From positions 310,001 through 374,000 of the forward strand of contig NZ_CP104011.1 in NCBI RefSeq assembly GCF_025133575.1: a DNA stretch of 64,000 nt, read 5' to 3'. The notes under the pieces were generated by a model. That model did not search any database, was not told where the DNA came from, and saw only the letters and a program-made list of their open reading frames with translations. Shown here piece by piece: positions 56,016-64,000 of the stretch. Position numbers and translations under genes: made by a program. The stretch is from Pseudomonas sp. GCEP-101. Its GTDB lineage: Bacteria > Pseudomonadota > Gammaproteobacteria > Pseudomonadales > Pseudomonadaceae. Within the stretch, counting starts at the first letter, position 1. Each line of letters opens with the position of its first letter.

Positions 56016-57062
56016 ATGTCCGACCGCCTGACACTCCTGCGCCCCGACGACTGGCACATCCACCTGCGCGACGGCGCCGCACTCGCGCAAACCGTCGGCG
56101 ACGCCGCCCGTACCTTCGGCCGCGCCATCATCATGCCGAACCTGGTGCCGCCGGTGCGCAACGCCGCCGAAGCCGACGCCTACCGCCAGCGCATCCTCGC
56201 CGCCCGTCCGGCCGGCAGCCGCTTCGAGCCGCTGATGGTGCTCTACCTCACCGACCGCACCAGCGCCGAGGAAGTCCGCGCCGCCAAGGCGTCCGGTTTC
56301 GTGCACGCCGCCAAGCTGTACCCGGCCGGCGCCACCACCAACTCCGATTCCGGCGTCACCAGCATCGACAACATCTTCCACGTGCTCGAAGCCATGGCCG
56401 AGGTCGGCCTGCCGCTGCTGGTGCACGGCGAGGTCACCCGCGCCGAGGTCGACGTGTTCGACCGCGAGAAGCGCTTCATCGACGAGCACCTGACCCGCGT
56501 GGTCGAGCGTTTCCCGACGCTCAAGGTGGTCTTCGAGCACATCACCACCGGCGATGCCGCCGCCTTCGTCAAGACCGCCCCGGCCAACGTCGGCGCCACC
56601 ATCACCGCGCACCACCTGCTGTACAACCGCAACCACATGCTGGTCGGCGGCATCCGCCCGCACTTCTATTGCCTGCCGATCCTCAAGCGCAACACCCACC
56701 AGGAAGCCCTGCTGGATGCAGCCACGAGCGGCAGCCCGAAGTTCTTCCTCGGCACCGACTCGGCCCCCCACGCGCGCCACGCCAAGGAAGCCGCCTGCGG
56801 TTGCGCCGGCTGCTACACCGCCTACGCCGCCATCGAGCTGTACGCCGAAGCCTTCGAACAGCGCAAGGCGCTGGACAAGCTGGAAGGCTTCGCCAGCTTC
56901 CATGGCCCTGACTTCTACGGCCTGCCACGCAACAGCGACCGCATCACCCTCGTCCGTGAGGAGTGGGAAGCCCCCGCCTCGTTGCCGTTCGGCGACTATG
57001 ACGTGGTCCCGCTGCGCGCCGGTGAGAAACTGCGCTGGCGTGTGCTGGAGACCGAGGCATGA
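56016..57062 (+). CDS. pyrC: dihydroorotase
   Basis: 348-aa class II dihydroorotase of pyrimidine synthesis. Zinc ligands in DWHIHLRDG, the carbamylated lysine in [17 protein letters not shown], and [19 protein letters not shown]. The ATG at 56016 fits the family length. Overlaps the next gene by 4 bp. Confidence 0.95.
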   Translation: MSDRLTLLRPDDWHIHLRDGAALAQTVGDAARTFGRAIIMPNLVPPVRNAAEADAYRQRILAARPAGSRFEPLMVLYLTDRTSAEEVRAAKASGFVHAAKLYPAGATTNSDSGVTSIDNIFHVLEAMAEVGLPLLVHGEVTRAEVDVFDREKRFIDEHLTRVVERFPTLKVVFEHITTGDAAAFVKTAPANVGATITAHHLLYNRNHMLVGGIRPHFYCLPILKRNTHQEALLDAATSGSPKFFLGTDSAPHARHAKEAACGCAGCYTAYAAIELYAEAFEQRKALDKLEGFASFHGPDFYGLPRNSDRITLVREEWEAPASLPFGDYDVVPLRAGEKLRWRVLETEA

Positions 57063-57739
57063 GTGACGAGAACGAAATCTTCGAAGAAGAACTCGACGGC
57101 TCCTTCCCGCCCGGCCCGCGCCATCCGATGGCACGCCGCTTCCGCGGCTACTTGCCGGTGGTGGTGGACGTGGAGACCGGTGGCTTCAACGCCGGCACTG
57201 ACGCCCTGCTGGAAATCGCCGCCGTCACCATCGGCATGGACGAAAGCGGCTACCTGTTCCCCGAGCACACCTACTTCTTCCGCGTGGAGCCCTTCGAAGG
57301 CGCCAACATCGAGCAGGCCGCCCTGGAGTTCACCGGCATCAAGCTGGACCATCCGCTGCGCATGGCCGTGCCGGAAGAGCAGGCGCTGACCGAGATCTTC
57401 CGCGGCGTGCGCAAGTCGCTGAAGTCCAACGGCTGCAAGCGGGCGATCCTGGTCGGTCACAACAGCAGTTTCGACCTGGGCTTCCTCAACGCCGCGGTCA
57501 ACCGCAGCGGCGTGAAGCGCAACCCGTTCCACCCCTTCTCCAGCTTCGACACCGCCACCCTCGCCGGCCTCGCCTACGGCCAGACCGTCCTGGCCAAGGC
57601 CTGCCAGACCGCCGGCATCGAGTTCGACAACCGCGAGGCCCACTCGGCGCGCTACGACACCGAGAAGACCGCCGAGCTGTTCTGCGGCATCGTCAACCGC
57701 TGGAAGGAATTCGGCGGCTGGATGGAAGACGATCACTGA
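57059..57739 (+). CDS. rnt: ribonuclease T
   Basis: 226-aa DEDDh exonuclease trimming tRNA and other stable RNA 3' ends. Exo[15 protein letters not shown], Exo[13 protein letters not shown] and Exo[13 protein letters not shown] with the catalytic His/Asp. ATGA overlap with pyrC. Confidence 0.95.
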   Translation: MSDENEIFEEELDGSFPPGPRHPMARRFRGYLPVVVDVETGGFNAGTDALLEIAAVTIGMDESGYLFPEHTYFFRVEPFEGANIEQAALEFTGIKLDHPLRMAVPEEQALTEIFRGVRKSLKSNGCKRAILVGHNSSFDLGFLNAAVNRSGVKRNPFHPFSSFDTATLAGLAYGQTVLAKACQTAGIEFDNREAHSARYDTEKTAELFCGIVNRWKEFGGWMEDDH

Positions 57740-57756
57740 TCGCGCCGTCCGACATG

Positions 57757-57783
57757 AAAGCCCCGCAAGCGCGGGGCTTTTTT
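57757..57783 (+). terminator. terminator after rnt
   Basis: AAAGCCCCGC/GCGGGGCTTT stem, 4-nt loop, followed by TTT. Confidence 0.92.
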
Positions 57784-57812
57784 ATTTCTCACGCCAAACC
57801 GACCAGCGGCCT

Positions 57813-57897
57813 GTAGGAGCGAGCTTGCTCGCGAACAAGGCTTACCGGCCCGCTCGCGGTTCGCCGGGGCAGGGTTCGCGAGCAAGCTCGCTCCTAC
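57813..57897. repeat. REP pair between rnt and peroxiredoxin genes
   Basis: Inverted REP units 57813-57836 and 57874-57897 between two convergent genes and their terminators. Confidence 0.9.
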
Positions 57898-57907
57898 GAA
57901 GAGCCAT

Positions 57908-57932
57908 AAAAAAGCCCCGCCTGGGCGGGGCT
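57908..57932 (-). terminator. terminator after the peroxiredoxin gene
   Basis: AGCCCCGCC/GGCGGGGCT with 2-nt loop, followed on the minus strand by TTTTTTATGG. Confidence 0.88.
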
Positions 57933-57951
57933 CCTTCATGCACTGGCAGCC

Positions 57952-58554
57952 TTACAGCTTGCCGGCGTTCTCGGCCAGGTAGGCGGCGACGCCTTCGGGC
58001 GAAGCGGTCATGCCCTTGTCGCCCTTCTTCCAGTTGGCCGGGCAGACTTCGCCGTGCTCCTCGGTGAACTGCAGGGCGTCGACCAGGCGCAGCAGCTCGT
58101 CCATGTTACGGCCCAGCGGCAGGTCGTTGACGATCTGCGAACGCACTACGCCGTTCTGGTCGATCAGGAAGGCGCCACGGAAGGCCACGCCACCTTCGGA
58201 TTCAACGTCGTAGGCCTTGGCGATTTCGTGGGTGATGTCGGCGGCCAGGGTGTACTTGACCGGGCCGATGCCGCCCTTGTCCACCGGGGTGTTGCGCCAG
58301 GCGTTGTGGGTGAAGTGGGAGTCGATGGAGACGCCGATCACTTCGACGTTGCGCGCCTGGAATTCAGGGATGCGGTGGTCCAGGGCGATCAGCTCGGACG
58401 GGCAGACGAAGGTGAAGTCCAGCGGGTAGAAGAACACCAGGCCGTACTTGCCCTTGATGGCTTCGGACAGCACGAAGCTGTCGACGATCTCGCCGGTGCC
58501 CAGCACGGCGGCCACATTGAAATCGGGAGCTTTCTTACCTACGAGTACGCTCAT
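57952..58554 (-). CDS. AhpC/Prx1-type peroxiredoxin
   Basis: 200-aa 2-Cys peroxiredoxin. Peroxidatic cysteine in FTFVCPSELI (about residue 51) with the upstream Pro/Thr, and the resolving cysteine in GEVCPANW (about 171) near a YF-type C-terminus variant. It reduces hydrogen peroxide and alkyl peroxides. Divergent from bfd, fitting a shared iron and oxidative-stress context. Confidence 0.94.
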   Translation of the reverse strand: MSVLVGKKAPDFNVAAVLGTGEIVDSFVLSEAIKGKYGLVFFYPLDFTFVCPSELIALDHRIPEFQARNVEVIGVSIDSHFTHNAWRNTPVDKGGIGPVKYTLAADITHEIAKAYDVESEGGVAFRGAFLIDQNGVVRSQIVNDLPLGRNMDELLRLVDALQFTEEHGEVCPANWKKGDKGMTASPEGVAAYLAENAGKL

Positions 58555-58757
58555 TTCCTTCTCCTTGATGGTGAGGCGCTAGGGAGCGAAAAGCCTGCTG
58601 CCCGGTCGAAACTGCCGGGCTTGAAGGGCTGCCGCTCAGTGGGGCAGTCATCATACACCGCAACACGCCACGCCTTCATCCATGCGGGTTTCAGCGCTAA
58701 GCCACTGAGCGATCAACCATTTATCGGAGACCGCCAAAAGTGACCCGCACAAATTTT

Positions 58758-58786
58758 GACAATCATTCTCATTATTATTAGTATCG
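58758..58786. promoter_or_regulatory. Fur-type box upstream of bfd
   Basis: AATCATTCTCATTATTATTA (58761-58780) is a strong match to Fur hexamer arrays (read on the minus strand AATAAT AATGAG AATGAT). It lies about 35-60 bp before the bfd ATG, so bfd is very likely iron-repressed; this arrangement is well known for bfd genes. Confidence 0.85.
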
Positions 58787-58820
58787 CTTCCAACAACCCC
58801 ACAGCGACTGTAGTGCAACC

Positions 58821-59036
58821 ATGTACGTCTGCCTCTGCAACGGTGTTACCGATACCCAGATCCGCGATGCGATCTACGACGGCGCCTGCAACTATCGCGA
58901 AGTGCGCGAATGCACCGGCGTCGGCACCCAGTGCGGCAAGTGCGCCTGCCTGGCCAAACAGGTGGTTCGCGAGACCCTCGGCGAGCTGCAGAGCGCCCAG
59001 GCGATGAACTACAACCTGGCCTACGCGGCGGGTTGA
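58821..59036 (+). CDS. bfd: bacterioferritin-associated ferredoxin
   Basis: 71-aa [2Fe-2S] ferredoxin with the four ligands Cys4, Cys6, Cys38 and Cys41 in YVCLCNGV and GTQCGKCACL. It delivers electrons to BfrB to release stored iron. Upstream Fur box and downstream terminator are present. Confidence 0.96.
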   Translation: MYVCLCNGVTDTQIRDAIYDGACNYREVRECTGVGTQCGKCACLAKQVVRETLGELQSAQAMNYNLAYAAG

Positions 59037-59076
59037 GAAAGAAGACCGCTGATCGATTCAGCCGCCTTTGCGAAGA

Positions 59077-59102
59077 AACCGGGCCCCTGCCCGGTTTTTT
59101 TA
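59077..59102 (+). terminator. terminator after bfd
   Basis: AACCGGGC/GCCCGGTT stem with 4-nt loop followed by TTTTT. It separates bfd from bfrB. Confidence 0.9.
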
Positions 59103-59191
59103 TGTCTGTAATTCAGGTGGTTAGCGCCAAGTTGCGGAATGAAAACATTCGCATTCATATTCCTTTTTATAACAAATTCAATGACTTATAT

Positions 59192-59220
59192 TTGACACAT
59201 GGTTATAAGGTGGCGAGAAT
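59192..59220 (+). promoter_or_regulatory. candidate sigma-70 promoter of bfrB
   Basis: TTGACA (59192-59197), 17-bp spacer, GAGAAT (59215-59220); 36 bp before the bfrB ATG. Immediately upstream lies an AT-rich stretch with GGAATGAAAACATTC and an ATTCC partner (59136-59163), a possible regulator site. Confidence 0.55.
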
Positions 59221-59256
59221 TTCACTCTCTCCCACTCCACACGGCAGGACCCCGGC

Positions 59257-59733
59257 ATGAAAGGCGACAAGAAAGTCATCCAGCATCTGAACAAGATCCT
59301 CGGCAACGAGCTGATCGCCATCAACCAGTACTTCCTGCACTCGCGCATGTGGAACGACTGGGGCCTCAAGCGCCTCGGCGCGCACGAGTACCACGAGTCC
59401 ATCGATGAGATGAAGCACGCCGACAAGCTCATCGAGCGCATCCTGTTCCTGGAAGGCCTGCCCAACCTGCAGGACCTGGGCAAGCTGCTGATCGGCGAGA
59501 ATACTCAGGAAATGCTGCAATGCGACCTGAACCTGGAACTCAAGGCCTGCAAGGACCTGCGGGAAGCGATCGTGCATTGCGAAAGCGTGCATGACTACGT
59601 CAGCCGCGACCTGCTCAAGGACATCCTCGAGTCCGAGGAAGAGCACATCGACTACCTGGAAACCCAGCTGGGCCTGATCCAGAAAGTCGGTCTGGAAAAC
59701 TACCTGCAGTCGCACATGCACGAAGACGACTGA
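59257..59733 (+). CDS. bfrB: bacterioferritin BfrB
   Basis: 158-aa heme-containing ferritin that stores iron in a 24-mer. Ferroxidase ligands Glu18 ([10 protein letters not shown]), Glu51 and His54, haem ligand Met52 ([10 protein letters not shown]), and later EEEHIDYLE. bfd is the adjacent redox partner gene. Confidence 0.96.
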   Translation: MKGDKKVIQHLNKILGNELIAINQYFLHSRMWNDWGLKRLGAHEYHESIDEMKHADKLIERILFLEGLPNLQDLGKLLIGENTQEMLQCDLNLELKACKDLREAIVHCESVHDYVSRDLLKDILESEEEHIDYLETQLGLIQKVGLENYLQSHMHEDD

Positions 59734-59781
59734 TCAGGAACGGGGCACCGGCGCTGTTGTGGACGCCGGTGCCCTTCCCTT

Positions 59782-60945
59782 CTAGGCGTTCGCCTTCGGC
59801 GGACGACGCACCAGTGACGCCTTCAGCACCAGCCCGGCGCACAGCCCCACCACCACCAGCAACGCCAGGCGCAAGCCCACGTGCTCGGCTAGGAAGCCGA
59901 TCAGCGGCGGGCCCATCAGCAAGCCGCCATAGCCGAACGACGCCACCGCCGCCACGCCGCGCGAGGGTTCGACGCCCGGACGGTTGCCCGCCGCGCCGAT
60001 CAGGATCGGCACCACCACCGACAGTCCCGCCCCCACCAGGGCAAACCCGGCAATCGCGCCCACGACCCAAGGGCTGAACAGCGCCAGCAGCATGCCCACG
60101 ATGGCCAGCAGTGCCAGGTTGCGCACCAGCGCCTCGTCGGCGAAGCGCACCCGCAGACGGTCGCCAAACAGCCTGCCCAGCACCATGGTCGCGGAGAAAG
60201 CGGCGAAGCCCAGCGCCGCGAGGCGTTCGGACGCACCCAGCACCTGGTGCAGCAGCAAGGCGCCCCAGTCGGCGACCGCCCCTTCCGAGACGAACGCACA
60301 CAGCGTCAGCAGCCCCAGGCCCATCAGCGCCGGCGGCGGCAGGCGCCAGCCACGTCGGGCTGGCGCCTCCTCCTCCTTGGGCTCCGGACGGCCCTCGAAC
60401 AGATGACGGGCGAAGAACGGCAGGATCGCCACCGCGATCAGCGCCAGCAGGCTGAAGTGCCAGATCGGTGCCAGGTCGGCAAAGGCCGCCGCGCCCACGG
60501 CTCCCACCAGGCCGCCCAGGCTGTACATGCCATGCAGGCTGGAGATGCACGGGCGACCGAGGCGCCGCTCGACTTCCACCGCCTGGGTATTCATGGCCAC
60601 GTCCATGGTCGCGAAGGTCAGGCCGACGGCGAGGAAGCCCGCCGCCAACACCCACACGTCCTGCGCCAGCCCCAGCAGCGGGAAGGTCGCCATCAGCGCC
60701 AGCCCCGAAATGAGGGTGATCGCCCGACTGCCGTAGCGGCGCACCAGCGCACCGGCAAAGGCGAATGCCAGCAGCGCACCGAAGCCCGCGCCCAGCAGGG
60801 CCTGGCCCAGTTGCTGCTCGTCCACCCCGGTCATGCTCTTGAGCGCCGGCACGCGCCCCATCACGCTGCCATGGACCATCCCGCCCATGGCGAAGCAGTA
60901 TCCGCACGCCCAGCGCGCGGCGTTGGCCCGCGTCTGTTCAGTCAT
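59782..60945 (-). CDS. MFS transporter
   Basis: 387-aa, twelve-helix major facilitator of the YbjJ-like type: GYCFAMGGMVHGSVMGRVPALK near the start, RRYGSRAITL after helix 2, GVEPSRGVAAVASFGYGGLLMGPP near the end. Substrate unknown; family members export sugars or drugs. A start at 60945 (MTEQTRA) with GGGAAG upstream is preferred over the longer frame to 60978. Confidence 0.88.
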   Translation of the reverse strand: MTEQTRANAARWACGYCFAMGGMVHGSVMGRVPALKSMTGVDEQQLGQALLGAGFGALLAFAFAGALVRRYGSRAITLISGLALMATFPLLGLAQDVWVLAAGFLAVGLTFATMDVAMNTQAVEVERRLGRPCISSLHGMYSLGGLVGAVGAAAFADLAPIWHFSLLALIAVAILPFFARHLFEGRPEPKEEEAPARRGWRLPPPALMGLGLLTLCAFVSEGAVADWGALLLHQVLGASERLAALGFAAFSATMVLGRLFGDRLRVRFADEALVRNLALLAIVGMLLALFSPWVVGAIAGFALVGAGLSVVVPILIGAAGNRPGVEPSRGVAAVASFGYGGLLMGPPLIGFLAEHVGLRLALLVVVGLCAGLVLKASLVRRPPKANA

Positions 60946-60963
60946 CTTTGTTTCTTCCCAAAA

Positions 60964-60991
60964 ACAAAGCCCCGCCAAGGCGGGGCTTTGT
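60964..60991 (-). terminator. terminator after grxD
   Basis: ACAAAGCCCCGCC/GGCGGGGCTTTGT with 2-nt loop, then T-rich on the minus strand. It sits between grxD and the MFS gene on the same strand. Confidence 0.9.
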
Positions 60992-61008
60992 GCAACAGCA
61001 CGAAAGAC

Positions 61009-61335
61009 TCAGGCGTTGGCCTTGCCTACGGCTTCCTTGATCAGCGGTTGCAGCTCACCCTTTTCGAACATCTCGGCCAGGATGTCGCTGCCGCCGACCA
61101 GCTCACCGCCAACCCACAGTTGCGGGAAGGTCGGCCAGTTGGCGTACTTGGGCAGGTTGGCGCGGATTTCCGGGTTCTGCAGGATGTCGACGTAGGCGAA
61201 CTTCTCGCCGCAAGCCATCAGAACCTGCGCGGCGCGGGACGAGAAACCGCACTGGGGAGCGTTCGGCGAACCCTTCATGTACAGCAGGACAGGGTTGTTG
61301 GCGATCTGCTCTTTGATGGTATCGATGATATCCAT
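61009..61335 (-). CDS. grxD: monothiol glutaredoxin Grx4
   Basis: 108-aa monothiol glutaredoxin with CGFS active site (Cys29 in PQCGFSSR), glutathione-binding residues in NWPTFPQLWVGGELVGGSDI. Carries [2Fe-2S] clusters between scaffold and targets. CGAGGAAG precedes the ATG. Confidence 0.95.
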   Translation of the reverse strand: MDIIDTIKEQIANNPVLLYMKGSPNAPQCGFSSRAAQVLMACGEKFAYVDILQNPEIRANLPKYANWPTFPQLWVGGELVGGSDILAEMFEKGELQPLIKEAVGKANA

Positions 61336-61467
61336 GAACTTCCTCGGCTGAACGATCAGATACTGATCCGGCAGGCGCCACGGTGGGCATTGGCCGGCAC
61401 GGTACCGCGCATTGTACTGCAAAGCCGAGCACTACGCTCGGCTTTGCAGGTGACGCGCGTCAGCTCG

Positions 61468-63561
61468 TCAGGCCGCTTCGACTTCCACCGGCACACCGTT
61501 GAGAGCGGTGTTGCCGGAGAGCGCATCCAGGTGGCGCTCGTCGGTCAGGTCGTTGGCGCTGGCACCGCCCTGCTCGCGGGCAATGGACAGCTGCACGCCC
61601 GGCCGCCCGTGGCCCCAGCCATGGGGCAGGCTGACCACCCCGGCCATCACGTCGTCGCTGGCGGCCACCTCGATCTCGATGCTGCCGACCCGCGAGCGCA
61701 CGCGAACCTTTTGCCCATCCACCAATCCGCGCGCAGCCAGGTCCTGCGGGTGCATCAGCAATTGGTGGCGCGGTTTGCCCTTCACCAGGCGGTGATAGTT
61801 GTGCATCCACGAGTTGTTGCTGCGCACATGGCGGCGACCGATCAGCAGCAGTTGGTCGTGCGCCGGCGAGGGGGTATCGGCGAAGCGGCGCAGGTCATTG
61901 AGGAAGATCTCCGGCGCCGCCTCGATGCGACGGCTGGCGGTCTTCAGGCGCGGCGCCAGGTTCGGTTGCAGCGGGCCGAGGTCCAGCCCGTGAGGGTGCT
62001 CGCGCAGCCGCGCCAGGTTGAGCTTGTGCTCGCTGGCATCGCCGTAGGGGCCGAAGCGCAAGCCCATCTCGATCATCTGCTCGGGCGCCATGGTCGGCTT
62101 GAGCTCTGCGCCCAGGCGCGCGGCGTAGGCCTTGGCCAGGCCGACGAAGATTTCCCAGTCGTGCAATGCGCCGTCAGGCTTGGGCAGGACCGCCTCGTTG
62201 AAGCGGGTGACATTGCGCACCGCGAAGACGTTGAAAGTGGTGTCGTAGTGATCGTGCTCCAGCGGCGCGGTGGGCGGCAGGATCAGGTCGGCGTAACGCG
62301 TGGTTTCGTTGATGTACAGGTCGACGCTGAGCATGAACTCCAGGCCGTCCAGCGCCTGCTCCAGGCGCCGGCCATTGGGCGTGGACAGCACCGGATTGCC
62401 GGCGACCGTCACCAGGGCGCGCACCTGCCCCTCGCCTTCGGTGAGCATCTCCTCGGCCAGCGCCGCCACCGGCAGCTCGCCGCCGTACTCCGGCAGACCG
62501 GACACGCGGCTCTGCCAGCGGTTGAAGGCGCCGCCCGCGGTAGTCGCCACCAGGTCCACCGCCGGCGTGGTGCACAGGGTGCCACCGACGCGGTCGAGGT
62601 TGCCGGTGAGCAGGTTGATCAGCTGCACCAGCCACTGGCAGAGGCTGCCGAACACCTGCGTGGAAACGCCCATGCGTCCGTAGCAGACGGCTTTGTCGGC
62701 GGCGGCGAAGTCCCGCGCCAGTTGGCGAATCTGGTCGGCCGGCACACCGCAGCGCGCGGCCATGGCATCGACCGTGAACGGCGCCAGCGCCTTGCGCACG
62801 TCCTCCAGGCCGTTCACCGGCAGCCCGGTGTCGCGGGTCAACCCCTCGCTGAGCAGCGTGTCGAGGATGCCCAGCAGCAGCGCCGCGTCCTCGCCGGGGC
62901 GGACGAACAGGTGCTGGTCGGCGATGGCCGCCGTTTCGGTGCGGCGCGGGTCGACCACCACCAGCCTGCCGCCGCGCGCCTTCACCGCCTTCAGGCGTTT
63001 CTCCACATCCGGCACGGTCATGATGCTGCCATTGGAGGCCAGTGGGTTGCCGCCCAGGATCAGCATGAAGTCGGTGTGATCGATGTCAGGGATCGGTATC
63101 AGCAGCCCGTGGCCGAACATCTGCTGGCTGACCAGGTGGTGCGGAAGCTGATCGACGGACGTGGCCGAATAACGATTGCGAGTTTTCAGCTGGCCGAGGA
63201 AGTAATTGCTGTGGGTCATCAGCCCGTAGTTGTGCACGCTGGGGTTGCCCTGGTACACCGCCACGGCATTGCTGCCATGGCGCTCGCGGATGTCCGCCAG
63301 GCGCGTGGCGACCAGCTCGAAGGCCTCGTCCCAGCCAATCGGCAGCCATTCGTTACCGACCCGGCGCACCGGCTGGCGCAGGCGGTCCGGATCGTTCTGG
63401 ATATCCTGCAGCGCCACTGCCTTGGGGCAGACGTGGCCGCGGCTGAAGCTGTCCTGAGCATCGCCCTTGATCGAGAGGATACGGTCATCCTCGGTCTCGA
63501 TGGTCAGGCCGCAGATGGCCTCGCAGAGATGGCACGCACGGTGGTGGAGAGTCTTGCTCAT
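61468..63561 (-). CDS. molybdopterin-dependent oxidoreductase (formate dehydrogenase-like)
   Basis: 697-aa DMSO-reductase-family protein. N-terminal [4Fe-4S] loop C-x2-C-x3-C ... C (HLCEAICGL, HVCPKA, residues about 9-55), then MGD-binding domains with VYQGNPSVHNYGLMTHSNYFLG, LGGNPLASNGS, and a C-terminal molydopterin-dinucleotide domain RSNNSWMHNYHRL, PHGWGHGRPGVQLS. It is like the stand-alone FdhF-type oxidoreductases; substrate unknown. No accessory subunits are adjacent, so it may work with a soluble partner. Divergent from argF. Confidence 0.88.
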   Translation of the reverse strand: MSKTLHHRACHLCEAICGLTIETEDDRILSIKGDAQDSFSRGHVCPKAVALQDIQNDPDRLRQPVRRVGNEWLPIGWDEAFELVATRLADIRERHGSNAVAVYQGNPSVHNYGLMTHSNYFLGQLKTRNRYSATSVDQLPHHLVSQQMFGHGLLIPIPDIDHTDFMLILGGNPLASNGSIMTVPDVEKRLKAVKARGGRLVVVDPRRTETAAIADQHLFVRPGEDAALLLGILDTLLSEGLTRDTGLPVNGLEDVRKALAPFTVDAMAARCGVPADQIRQLARDFAAADKAVCYGRMGVSTQVFGSLCQWLVQLINLLTGNLDRVGGTLCTTPAVDLVATTAGGAFNRWQSRVSGLPEYGGELPVAALAEEMLTEGEGQVRALVTVAGNPVLSTPNGRRLEQALDGLEFMLSVDLYINETTRYADLILPPTAPLEHDHYDTTFNVFAVRNVTRFNEAVLPKPDGALHDWEIFVGLAKAYAARLGAELKPTMAPEQMIEMGLRFGPYGDASEHKLNLARLREHPHGLDLGPLQPNLAPRLKTASRRIEAAPEIFLNDLRRFADTPSPAHDQLLLIGRRHVRSNNSWMHNYHRLVKGKPRHQLLMHPQDLAARGLVDGQKVRVRSRVGSIEIEVAASDDVMAGVVSLPHGWGHGRPGVQLSIAREQGGASANDLTDERHLDALSGNTALNGVPVEVEAA

Positions 63562-63729
63562 GGCTCGCCTCGTTGTTGTTGTCGCCAGCCGCTCGTGGCG
63601 CTGGTCGTGGGGTCGCAGAGCACTATGGAACGTGGCCCGGATTCGCACCACCAGCTTCTGTCGGGTGAATCCCCGGGCATCAGGAACGACCATGGAGAAT
63701 GCCCGGCCGACGGGGCCTTGGGGCTAAAC

Positions 63730-63759
63730 TTGCGTATATCCGTCATTTCCTTATAGGAT
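63730..63759 (+). promoter_or_regulatory. candidate argF promoter
   Basis: TTGCGT (63730-63735), 18-bp spacer, TAGGAT (63754-63759), followed by a leader of more than 100 bp to the ATG at 63877. The 315-bp region 63562-63876 between the two divergent genes holds no other gene that I can support. ArgR control of argF is known in Pseudomonas, but I cannot place the box with confidence. Confidence 0.4.
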
Positions 63760-63876
63760 CGCGCCTTCCCCCATTTTCCGCTCCATGCGGTCCCGCCGCA
63801 GGTTCAGCCCGTTTTTTCTCACGAAAGCCGGTCGGTACCTCGGCCTGATTCTGAGAATAAGTAGTAGGTACGAACC

Positions 63877-64000
63877 ATGAGCGCACGTCACTTCCTCTCG
63901 ATGCTGGATTACACGACCGACGAACTGCTCGGTCTGATCCGCCGCGCCACCGAGCTGAAGGGCCTGCGAGACCGAGGCGTGCTCTACGAACCGCTGAAGA
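63877..64000 (+). CDS. argF: ornithine carbamoyltransferase, 3' truncated by window
   Basis: First 41 codons of an anabolic ornithine carbamoyltransferase: [20 protein letters not shown]..., which matches the N-terminal helix of bacterial ArgF. The rest lies outside. Arginine biosynthesis, in the same pathway as argG. Confidence 0.88.
   Translation, partial: MSARHFLSMLDYTTDELLGLIRRATELKGLRDRGVLYEPLK

Noticed and set aside
60247-63756. 1169-codon open frame on the plus strand opposite the MFS, grxD and oxidoreductase genes
   Set aside because: It runs antisense through three clearly real genes and their terminator; composition (His, Gln, Arg, Val-rich) is that of a GC-bias shadow frame and no domain is recognisable.

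Overview
This 64 kb window is a chromosomal segment of a GC-rich gamma-proteobacterium, almost certainly a Pseudomonas of the P. aeruginosa / P. nitroreducens / P. citronellolis neighbourhood. The evidence is the protein content (QuiP-type acylase, MotY, BfrB with Bfd, an Rnf complex with a long RnfC, a six-gene Pha antiporter), the gene order, which from memory matches two separate P. aeruginosa stretches (about PA1032-PA1059 and PA3480-PA3537), and many GTAGGAGCGAGCTTGCTCGCG-type REP palindromes. I see no rRNA, tRNA, IS element, prophage or CRISPR array.

Layout. 1-2366: a 5'-truncated APH-type kinase translationally coupled to a class-III PLP enzyme (hydroxylysine/phosphoethanolamine-type pair). 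2457-3391: a small outer-membrane barrel and a SlyB-like lipoprotein whose promoter carries five helically phased GTTCAG-type repeats. 3507-9752: LysR/SDR divergent pair, DUF488 protein, COG3650 lipoprotein, a small operon (cysteine-synthase-like PLP enzyme, Asp/Glu racemase, 83-aa protein) and an EamA transporter. 9753-10314: gene-free, with REPs and a multi-stem repeat. 10315-16027: phaAB-C-D-E-F-G, a multisubunit K+/Na+:H+ antiporter on the minus strand. 16284-34704: a second SlyB-like lipoprotein, glycerate kinase, pdxH, two OmpA-type lipoproteins, an EstB-like serine hydrolase, a GH50/agarase-like secreted glycosidase, dinG, CopD-like protein, a glycine-rich secreted protein, YchJ, a TRIC-type channel, a His-rich SEC-C protein and quiP. 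34902-40296: AAA-type ATPase, dcd, mrp (apbC) and metG. 40322-44208: accessory genes between metG and rnf, namely a DUF4349 lipoprotein, a YgiB-like protein, a YgiC-like ATP-grasp ligase, a DUF350 membrane protein, a secreted protein and a ccdAB toxin-antitoxin pair. 44252-50709: rnfABCDGE-nth. 50817-63561: PA3496-type protein, ppnN, gloA, argG, motY, pyrC, rnt, peroxiredoxin, bfd, bfrB, MFS transporter, grxD and a molybdopterin oxidoreductase. The window ends inside argF.

How genes work together: the Rnf genes couple ferredoxin/NADH electron transfer to ion pumping, the Pha genes exchange cations for protons, and bfd/bfrB store and release iron next to a clear Fur-type site. The most unusual material is (i) the YgiB/YgiC/DUF350/DUF4349 operon in the metG-rnf slot, where P. 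aeruginosa carries type VI secretion effector genes; (ii) a CcdB whose C-terminal Trp is replaced, with a near-perfect candidate operator upstream; (iii) a roughly 360-bp stretch of foreign-looking codon usage inside metG; (iv) the phased repeats in front of one slyB paralogue; and (v) several families of structured intergenic repeats. Long reading frames antisense to real genes are abundant because of GC bias and were left out.
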